Of a stretch of DNA of 64,000 bases, positions 58,317-64,000 are shown piece after piece. The number at the start of each line of letters is the position of its first letter. Position 1 is the stretch's first letter. The stretch covers positions 496,001 to 560,000 of the forward strand of contig NZ_WXYO01000001.1 of assembly GCF_009901585.1 (NCBI RefSeq), read 5' to 3'. Under the pieces are notes generated by a model. That model was not told where the DNA came from. It worked only from the letters and a program-made list of their open reading frames with translations, and ran no database searches. The stretch comes from Poritiphilus flavus (lineage in GTDB: Bacteria > Bacteroidota > Bacteroidia > Flavobacteriales > Flavobacteriaceae). The position numbers and the translations under genes were made by a program.

Positions 58317-60569
58317 ATGGGGGAAAACATTTATCTCTTTATGATCGTCGCTCTGGCGATCCTGGCCATCACTGACCTGGTGGTTGGCGTTAGTAATGAC
58401 GCTGTTAACTTTCTGAATTCCGCTATTGGTTCTAAAGCTATTTCCTTCAGGACCATCATGATAGTGGCCAGTATTGGTATTGCCTTTGGCGCCATGTCTT
58501 CCAGCGGGATGATGGAGGTGGCCCGTAAGGGGATCTTTAATCCCGGAGAATTTTTCTTTGCCGAGATCATGATCATTTTTATGGCGGTTATGATCACCGA
58601 TATACTATTGCTCGACTTTTTCAATACCCTGGGCCTCCCCACATCGACCACTGTTTCCATTGTTTTTGAGCTTTTGGGTGCCGCGGTGGCCATTTCCATG
58701 GTAAAGATCGTGGCGGTAGACAGTACCATATCAACCCTGGGTAACTACATCAATACCGATAAGGCTACCCAGATCATTTTAGGGATTTTGCTATCTGTTG
58801 TGGTAGCGTTCACTATAGGAGCACTGGTACAATTCCTTGCCAGGGTTTTCATTTCCTTTAAATTCCAGGAACAACCCAAATGGGTTGGAGCCCTATTCGG
58901 GGGGTTTGCTATAACCGGGATCATTTACTTTATCATCGTAAAAGGTCTGAAAAGCGCAGCCGTCTTAAGCGGGACCGTAAACGAATTCATAGCTTTGAAT
59001 ACGGAGCTCTTTCTGCTTGGAAATTTCATCGTTTGGTCCCTGGTATCCCTGGCAGTAACTACAGTGTTTAAGTGGGATATTTACAGACTTATCATCATAC
59101 TTGGAACTTTCGCTTTGGCCATGGCCTTTGCCGGAAACGACCTGGTAAACTTCATTGGGGTGCCTATAGCGGCCTTACAATCCTTTGAGGCCTGGCAGGG
59201 ATCCGGCATCAACGCGAATGAATACACCATGGAGGGCCTTACGGCGGCCGTGCAGACACCGACATTGCTATTGCTTCTTTCTGGCATTATCATGGTCATC
59301 ACCCTTTGGTTTTCTTCCAAGGCCAAGAATGTGGTAAAGACCAGTGTAGACCTTTCCCGCCAAGACGAAGGGGAAGAACGCTTTCAACCCAATTACCTTT
59401 CCAGGGTAATTGTCAAGTATTCCATAAGGGCAACAGAAAATTTTACCGGACTTTTTCCAAGAAGTCTGCAGAAAAAGATAGATTCCCGCTTTTTAAAACC
59501 CTACGTTTACATTCCAAAAACACGTGCCCAGGAATTGCCCGCTTTTGATATGGTCAGGGCCGCGGTGAACCTCATGGTAGCCAGTGTGCTGATCTCCATC
59601 GCGACTTCCATGAAGCTTCCGCTTTCAACCACCTATGTAACCTTTATGGTGGCCATGGGATCATCCCTTGCGGACAGAGCATGGGGCCCTGAAAGCGCGG
59701 TATACCGGGTTGCAGGGGTGCTGAACGTCATCGGCGGTTGGTTTTTTACTGCTTTGAGCGCCTTTACCGCCGCTGCTATTATTGCTTACACCATTCATCT
59801 CGGAGGTGTCTGGGCCATAGCTGCCCTGCTGATCCTGGCATTTTTACTTATTGGAAGGAACTACCTTTCACACAACAAAAAGATGAAGGAGATCAACAGG
59901 GAAGAACGTCTGCAAAAAGCGGAGAGTCGCTCCATTAAAGAACTGATCGAGGAAAGTGCGGACAATGTGGCCCTGACCATGAAAAGAGCAAATAAGATCT
60001 ATACTTCCTGTATAGATGGATTGGCCAAACACGACTTAGACCGCCTTAAGAAGAGCAAAAAGGGCATCACCAAACTGGAGGCAGAAGTAGAAGAGCTAAA
60101 GGATAATATTTTCTACTTCATCAAAAACCTGGATGAGTCCAGTGTAGGGACCAGTAACTTTTATATTTCAATGCTGAACTACCTTGAAGATATGACCCAA
60201 TCCCTAGAGTACATTTCCAAGGCCGGTTATAAGCATGTGAATAACAATCACAAAAAGCTGCGCTTTAACCAGATCAAAGACCTTAAAGAAACGGATCACT
60301 ATATGGATGATCTTTTTTCCAAGGTAACCAGGGTATTTGAAACCAAGGACTATACGGAGCTCACTCCGCTTATCATTGACAAGAACACATTCTTTGACCA
60401 TATCAATGAGAAAATTGCCAAACAGGTGGCCCGGACAAGGGATGATGAATCAAGCCCAAAAAATACGGCGCTTTATTTTAGTCTACTTTCCGAAACTAAA
60501 GATTTGCTTACAGCTACCATGAATTTGCTGGAGATCTATGACGCTCACGTTAACGAGATCCAGGTCTAA
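58317..60569 (+). CDS. PiT-family phosphate transporter with C-terminal PhoU-like domain
   Basis: A 750-residue inner-membrane protein. The PiT core shows the two inverted signatures: GVSNDAVNFLNSAIGSKA near residues 24-41 and FAGNDLVNFIGVPIAA near 266-281, in line with the GANDVANA-type motifs that bind sodium and phosphate. About 11-12 membrane segments extend to residue 520. Residues about 540-750 are a cytosolic helical region (LIEESADNVALTMKRANKIY, MLNYLEDMTQSLEYISKAGY) of PhoU/DUF47 type fused to the transporter. In other bacteria these are often separate genes. The fusion should regulate low-affinity phosphate uptake from the cytosolic side. Monocistronic, with PHO-box-like repeats upstream. 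Confidence 0.92.
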   Translation: MGENIYLFMIVALAILAITDLVVGVSNDAVNFLNSAIGSKAISFRTIMIVASIGIAFGAMSSSGMMEVARKGIFNPGEFFFAEIMIIFMAVMITDILLLDFFNTLGLPTSTTVSIVFELLGAAVAISMVKIVAVDSTISTLGNYINTDKATQIILGILLSVVVAFTIGALVQFLARVFISFKFQEQPKWVGALFGGFAITGIIYFIIVKGLKSAAVLSGTVNEFIALNTELFLLGNFIVWSLVSLAVTTVFKWDIYRLIIILGTFALAMAFAGNDLVNFIGVPIAALQSFEAWQGSGINANEYTMEGLTAAVQTPTLLLLLSGIIMVITLWFSSKAKNVVKTSVDLSRQDEGEERFQPNYLSRVIVKYSIRATENFTGLFPRSLQKKIDSRFLKPYVYIPKTRAQELPAFDMVRAAVNLMVASVLISIATSMKLPLSTTYVTFMVAMGSSLADRAWGPESAVYRVAGVLNVIGGWFFTALSAFTAAAIIAYTIHLGGVWAIAALLILAFLLIGRNYLSHNKKMKEINREERLQKAESRSIKELIEESADNVALTMKRANKIYTSCIDGLAKHDLDRLKKSKKGITKLEAEVEELKDNIFYFIKNLDESSVGTSNFYISMLNYLEDMTQSLEYISKAGYKHVNNNHKKLRFNQIKDLKETDHYMDDLFSKVTRVFETKDYTELTPLIIDKNTFFDHINEKIAKQVARTRDDESSPKNTALYFSLLSETKDLLTATMNLLEIYDAHVNEIQV

Positions 60570-60595
60570 ACAAGACATTTACCCTGGATTAGGGC

Positions 60596-60624
60596 AAAAA
60601 AAATCCCGATGCGAACATCGGGAT
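60596..60624 (-). terminator. Rho-independent terminator of the MORN-repeat gene
   Basis: A perfect 9-bp stem ATCCCGATG/CATCGGGAT with a 4-base loop. Read on the minus strand it is followed by eight T residues. It may also stop transcripts arriving from the PiT gene. Confidence 0.85.
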
Positions 60625-60643
60625 CCTTAGGGGGTTTTAGCTG

Positions 60644-60994
60644 TTACTTATTTAGCACAACGGCTTCTGAGTTTCTCCATTTGACGACATTCGCGATCTT
60701 ATTGTCCGCATAGTCCACCTCTTTCAATCCATCTTTTTCCCAGAAAAACCATTTCCCTGTTTTCTTTCCAAGATTGTACTGGCCCATTACTATCTTCTTC
60801 CCATCTTCATTATACATCTTCCATTCCCCGTGTAATTTTCCTTCTTTGAAAAATCCCAACTGGGCTACCTCACCATTTTCATGATAATATGTAGCTTTTA
60901 CGGACTCTCCTTCTTTTTCGAATTTGGGCTTAATATCTTGAGAATATCCTACCGCAGTAATTGCAATGGCTATTATGGTAATTAAAATCCTCAT
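60644..60994 (-). CDS. Exported MORN-like (YwqK-type) repeat protein
   Basis: A 116-residue protein with a signal peptide (MRILITIIAIAITAVGYSQ) and three to four MORN-like repeats of the pattern YYHENGEVAQLGFFKEGKLH, GEWKMYNEDGKKIVMGQYNL, GKKTGKWFFWEKDGLKEVDY. Similar repeats in proteins annotated as YwqK antitoxins have unclear biology; there is no toxin gene here, so I do not call it an antitoxin. The exported location in Bacteroidota points to an envelope role. It shares a 264-bp divergent control region with the next gene, holding PHO-box-like repeats. Confidence 0.82.
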   Translation of the reverse strand: MRILITIIAIAITAVGYSQDIKPKFEKEGESVKATYYHENGEVAQLGFFKEGKLHGEWKMYNEDGKKIVMGQYNLGKKTGKWFFWEKDGLKEVDYADNKIANVVKWRNSEAVVLNK

Positions 60995-61030
60995 ATCTCG
61001 TCTTGATTTAATTGAAATCTGCTATCTTCA

Positions 61031-61048
61031 TTTACATTAACGTAACAA
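61031..61048. promoter_or_regulatory. PHO-box-like direct repeat, proximal to MORN gene
   Basis: TTTACAT-TAAC-GTAACAA: two heptamers 11 bp apart, 37 bp from the start of the minus-strand gene. Almost the same as ATAACAT-TAAA-GTAACGC at 53598. Confidence 0.4.
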
Positions 61049-61082
61049 ATATACGATTATTTTACGTTGAATCAATCTTTAT

Positions 61083-61111
61083 CTAACAATTAATTTACAT
61101 TAACTTAACAT
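61083..61111. promoter_or_regulatory. PHO-box-like triple repeat in divergent region
   Basis: CTAACAA (61083), TTTACAT (61094) and TTAACAT (61105) recur at exactly 11-bp steps with 4-bp spacers, the layout of an extended PHO box. It lies between the MORN-repeat gene and the DUF6503-like gene and could serve either. Confidence 0.45.
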
Positions 61112-61258
61112 TGGAGGCGTTAACCTTTGATTTTTAACTATTTATGGTTTTAATTACCCCTCGTAAGAATTTACATTCATCGAAAAAAATTTACAAAACA
61201 GCCTTTAGCCCTCAATGATATTTGGTTACTTTCCTTAAGCAATCTGAAATACAATCTC

Positions 61259-61993
61259 ATGAAGAAACTTTTCCTTGGAACCCTTTGCATTCTTTGGGGC
61301 CTCTACGGCATGGCCCAATCACTTTCAGGATCGGAATTACTCGCCAGATCCATTGCTTACCACGACCCCCAGGGACAGTGGGAGAACTTTAAAGGGCAAT
61401 TGTCTATTACGATGTCTACGCCAAAGTCTAGTGACCGTATGAGTATTGTAACTATAGACCTGCCATCCACCTATTTCAGCCTGAAAGCTACTAAAGACGA
61501 TATTGGATCAGAATACATTCTGGACAAAGGGAACTGCACTGTTAAGCTCAATGGCAGCACGACAATTTCTGAGGAAGAGGCGGCAAAACACCGCCTTAGT
61601 TGTGAGCGGGCCGAAACCATGAAGAATTACTACACCTACCTATATGGTCTACCCATGAAGCTCAAGGATCCCGGAACTATTCTGGACCCAAAGGTCCAGG
61701 AGAAAACCTTTAAAGGGAAGACCTACCTGGTACTCAAAGTGACCTATGAAGAAAGCGTTGGCAGTGATATCTGGTATTTCTATTTTGATCCAAATACCTA
61801 TGCCATGGAAGTGTACCAATTCTATCGCAAGGATCCCGAAAGCCCAAGTGGGCAGAAAGGCGGAGAATATATCTTACTCAATGGAATGGAAGAGGTTTCA
61901 GGTATCAAAATGCCGAAAGTAAGAAGTTGGTACTACAATGAGAATGAACAATTTTTAGGTAAGGACACGCTCACCAAAGCATCCGGGTTTTAA
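61259..61993 (+). CDS. Exported DUF6503-like protein
   Basis: A 244-residue periplasmic protein with signal peptide (MKKLFLGTLCILWGLYGMAQ). The pattern SGSELLARSIAYHDPQGQWE followed by FKGQLSITMSTP, NYYTYLYGLPMKLKDPG and the terminal KDTLTKA is that of a DUF6503-type family related to lipoprotein-sorting LolA-like beta-sandwich proteins. No catalytic residues are obvious. The invariant Cys pair in NCTVKLNG and RLSCERAE may form a disulfide. It is preceded by the direct-repeat region shared with the MORN gene. Family naming is from memory and moderate. Confidence 0.75.
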   Translation: MKKLFLGTLCILWGLYGMAQSLSGSELLARSIAYHDPQGQWENFKGQLSITMSTPKSSDRMSIVTIDLPSTYFSLKATKDDIGSEYILDKGNCTVKLNGSTTISEEEAAKHRLSCERAETMKNYYTYLYGLPMKLKDPGTILDPKVQEKTFKGKTYLVLKVTYEESVGSDIWYFYFDPNTYAMEVYQFYRKDPESPSGQKGGEYILLNGMEEVSGIKMPKVRSWYYNENEQFLGKDTLTKASGF

Positions 61994-62041
61994 GCCGAAT
62001 CAGGTCACTTTAAAGGATTTTGGATTGCCTTATTTGTACGA

Positions 62042-62071
62042 TGGTATCCGTTCGTCGAAAAATGGATACCA
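62042..62071. repeat. Inverted repeat TGGTATCC/GGATACCA
   Basis: Eight-base perfect arms 14 bases apart in the 120-bp gap between the DUF6503-like gene and the CAP-domain gene, about 43 bp before the latter's start. No T-run follows, so it may be an operator or a weak transcript-end hairpin. Confidence 0.4.
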
Positions 62072-62113
62072 AAACCGCACTAATGCCGTTTTTATCGTAA
62101 CAAATCATGCCTT

Positions 62114-63079
62114 ATGCGTTTTACCCAATCCCTGTCCAAGATCCTAACCCTAAGTTTATGTGGCTGTCTGGTTTTTCTCATCGGCTGTAGTGACGACAAC
62201 TCAGACGCGCCTGAGGAAGAAATGCAACAGGAACTTCCTGTAGACAATACAGCCCGCCTCTCCGCCAAAACCTTATACGAAGATCTTTACCTGGCTTCTC
62301 AGACCACCCCAACAGACACTGCCTGGAATGGGGACGAACCTGGCTGTGATCCCGGCGAGGTACCCCAGGCCACAAAAGACAAGATTTTTATGCGTTTGAG
62401 TTACTTCAGGAATGCCGCAGGCCTGAACAATACCATCTCGGAAAACGCCACTAAGAGTATGAAAGCGCAACATGCGGCTTTAATGATGGACGCTAACAAC
62501 CAGTTGGAGCACAACCCTCCAAACAGCTGGAAATGTTATACCAGTGATGGGGATGAGGGTGCCGGAAACTCCTTGCTTACTTTAACAAGAAATGCGGAAG
62601 CCATAACTTCTTATGTCCGGGACCAGGGAGCGAATAACGGACCTGTCGGCCACAGAAGATGGCTGCTCTGGCCCAGACTTGCTGAGATAGGGATCGGAAA
62701 TACCGATCAGGCCAACGCTATTTGGGTTCTCGGTAATGCCGGAACTCCTCCAGGCGACGCTCCGGAATTCATCGCATGGCCACCAGAAGGATATGTTCCG
62801 GACGCTGTAGTCTATCCCCGATGGTCGTTCTCGATTGCAGGGGCTGATTTTTCAACTGCAAGCGTGAGCGTAAGGGACCTGAATGGGAATAATATCTCTT
62901 TGCAAGTAGAAGCCCTTAGCACCGTTTATGGAGATCCTACTATCGTATGGGTGCCAGACGGCATCGACCTGAATTCAGAAGAAGACCGGGCCTATACCGT
63001 AAGCATCAGCGGGGTAACCCTAAATGATGAGCTCGTGGATTACGAATACCAGGTGATCCTGTTCGATCCCTTACGGTAA
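62114..63079 (+). CDS. CAP (SCP/PR1) domain lipoprotein
   Basis: A 321-residue lipoprotein (FLIGCSDDN, Cys25). After an acidic Ser/Asp linker, residues about 90-215 form a CAP domain: MRLSYFRNAAGLNNTISENA, then KSMKAQHAALMM and the His/Glu cleft elements LEHNPP, GNSLLTLT and VGHRRWLLWPRLAEIGIG. The usual cleft Glu after the second helix is not clearly seen. The C-terminal 95 residues look like a beta-sandwich (SVSVRDLNGNNISLQVE, VSISGVTLNDELVDYEY). CAP proteins are extracellular and of diverse or unknown activity. Confidence 0.85.
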   Translation: MRFTQSLSKILTLSLCGCLVFLIGCSDDNSDAPEEEMQQELPVDNTARLSAKTLYEDLYLASQTTPTDTAWNGDEPGCDPGEVPQATKDKIFMRLSYFRNAAGLNNTISENATKSMKAQHAALMMDANNQLEHNPPNSWKCYTSDGDEGAGNSLLTLTRNAEAITSYVRDQGANNGPVGHRRWLLWPRLAEIGIGNTDQANAIWVLGNAGTPPGDAPEFIAWPPEGYVPDAVVYPRWSFSIAGADFSTASVSVRDLNGNNISLQVEALSTVYGDPTIVWVPDGIDLNSEEDRAYTVSISGVTLNDELVDYEYQVILFDPLR

Positions 63080-63138
63080 TCAGGCTACCAGAGGTACCTC
63101 TTTTTTCGTATTTTTAGGAGTATCCTAAAAATCGACGA

Positions 63139-64000
63139 ATGTATACGCTTCCCAACCTCCTGAAGTATCGGCTTTTTCATCTATTATTGTTAGTGAGTTT
63201 TGGTTTCGCAACTCCTCTTAATGCGCAGCTGGAAGCCGCTAAAATTTTCTCTGACCATATGGTGCTGCAAAGGGATCAACCTCTCAAAATATGGGGTTGG
63301 GCTAAACCTAACAAAGAGGTACAACTCAACTTTAATGGTAACAACTTTAATGGCCTTAGCGGTGCGGATGGATATTGGGAGATATCAGTACCAACCCAAA
63401 AGGTCGGCGGACCTTATACCCTGCAAATTACAAGTGAAGAAGAAAAGATCAACTTTACCGATGTGATGATCGGAGATGTATGGCTGTGTTCAGGACAGTC
63501 CAACATGGAATGGACCGTAGCGAATTCCAACAATGCTAAAACTGAGATAGCCAATGGGAATTATCCGCATATCCGGCATTTTAAGGTCCCCCGCTCCTCT
63601 TCTTCATTGCCCGAAGCGAAACTCGCGGGGGGTTCCTGGGAAGTGTCGTCTACGGAATCCGTTGGCGACTTTACAGCAGTGGGGTATTTTTTTGCAAGAT
63701 TCATTCACAAATCCGAAGGCGTCCCCATAGGTCTATTGAACAGTTCCTGGGGAGGAAGCCGTATTGAACCCTGGATACGTGCAGAAGACCTGGGCTATGA
63801 GGATCCAGGGAAAATGGCAGCTGAGCTCGAGGCAAAAAGGAGCGAAGAAAAGGCGCAATTCCTGAAAATGCTCAAGAGTAAGCTAGGTGAAATTCCGGAA
63901 CAAGATAAGGGAATGACTGATGATCAGGCGGTCTGGGCCGCAAAAGACCTGGAAGACAGTGACTGGAAAACTATGGATCTTCCGGCTTTATGGGAGCAGA
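63139..64000 (+). CDS. Sialate O-acetylesterase family protein, 3'-truncated by window edge
   Basis: The frame opens at ATG 63139 and stays open to the window end (287 codons). The signal peptide ends in TPLNAQ (about residue 30). A jelly-roll-like region follows (KIFSDHMVLQRDQPLKIWGW), then the SGNH-type nucleophile block GDVWLCSGQSNMEW near residues 112-125 and the glycine block GLLNSSWGGSRIEPWI near 200-215. These mark the SASA family, which removes O-acetyl groups from sialic acid or, in many Bacteroidota, acetyl groups from plant or algal glycans. The second half, with the catalytic Asp/His, is outside the window. A -7-like TATTTTTA lies 22-29 bp upstream. Confidence 0.88.
   Translation, partial: MYTLPNLLKYRLFHLLLLVSFGFATPLNAQLEAAKIFSDHMVLQRDQPLKIWGWAKPNKEVQLNFNGNNFNGLSGADGYWEISVPTQKVGGPYTLQITSEEEKINFTDVMIGDVWLCSGQSNMEWTVANSNNAKTEIANGNYPHIRHFKVPRSSSSLPEAKLAGGSWEVSSTESVGDFTAVGYFFARFIHKSEGVPIGLLNSSWGGSRIEPWIRAEDLGYEDPGKMAAELEAKRSEEKAQFLKMLKSKLGEIPEQDKGMTDDQAVWAAKDLEDSDWKTMDLPALWEQ

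Noticed and set aside
60644-60994. Toxin-antitoxin system
   Set aside because: The MORN-like protein resembles proteins annotated as YwqK antitoxins, but it is exported and no toxin gene is adjacent.

Overview
The window looks like chromosomal DNA of a flavobacterium (Bacteroidota, class Flavobacteriia, probably a marine, carotenoid-pigmented Flavobacteriaceae member). The evidence is two SusC/SusD pairs, several further TonB-dependent receptors with carboxypeptidase-D-like N-terminal domains, many lipoproteins with a Cys after SGC/SAC/SSC-type lipoboxes, Bacteroidota-only families (DUF3078, DUF6503-like, DUF4097-like, DUF2141), a lycopene cyclase, and -7 boxes of the Bacteroidota type TAnnTTTG in front of several genes. 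There are no rRNA or tRNA genes, no CRISPR array and no recognisable insertion sequence. Left and right edges cut genes (feoB and a sialate O-acetylesterase).

Layout. 1-2.2 kb: end of feoB plus a 49-codon Cys-rich FeoB partner. 2.2-3.5 kb: a non-coding mosaic of 7- and 8-bp tandem repeats and a three-copy longer unit. 3.5-6.5 kb: ECF sigma factor, HEAT-repeat anti-sigma factor and two DUF4097-like exported proteins. 6.6-13.1 kb: minus-strand genes (TetR-SDR with twin operators, DUF2141, CPBP protease, membrane AraC regulator, S9 peptidase). 13.2-17.7 kb: DinB-like protein, ZIP transporter, DtxR-type regulator and a divergent TonB receptor with a DtxR-like box between them. 17.7-18.9 kb: lycopene cyclase. 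19-30.6 kb: the main accessory locus, SusC-SusD followed by two FG-GAP/ASPIC proteins flanking a vanadium-haloperoxidase-type enzyme. 30.6-38.7 kb: polyprenyl diphosphate synthase, then a TetR-TolC-MFP-RND efflux operon. 38.7-43.1 kb: a palindromic element and a second, solitary SusD/SusC pair. 43.2-53.5 kb: housekeeping genes (aspS, ClC channel, csp, tadA, dxs, DUF3078, dgt) and a lipoprotein. 53.6-61.3 kb: beta-helix lipoprotein, TonB receptor and PiT phosphate transporter, with direct-repeat motifs resembling PHO boxes in front of three transcription units. 61.2-64 kb: exported proteins and a partial esterase.

How the genes work together. Three isoprenoid genes (dxs, polyprenyl synthase, lycopene cyclase) are dispersed, not clustered. 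Metal homeostasis is represented by FeoB and by the ZIP/DtxR/TonB receptor group. The 19-30.6 kb cluster is the best candidate for an undescribed system: uptake machinery coupled to an exported haloperoxidase/phosphatase-fold enzyme and calcium-binding propeller proteins, with no glycoside hydrolase. The 53.6-61.3 kb block may be a phosphate-responsive regulon. All functions are inferred from motifs read by eye; no database search was run.
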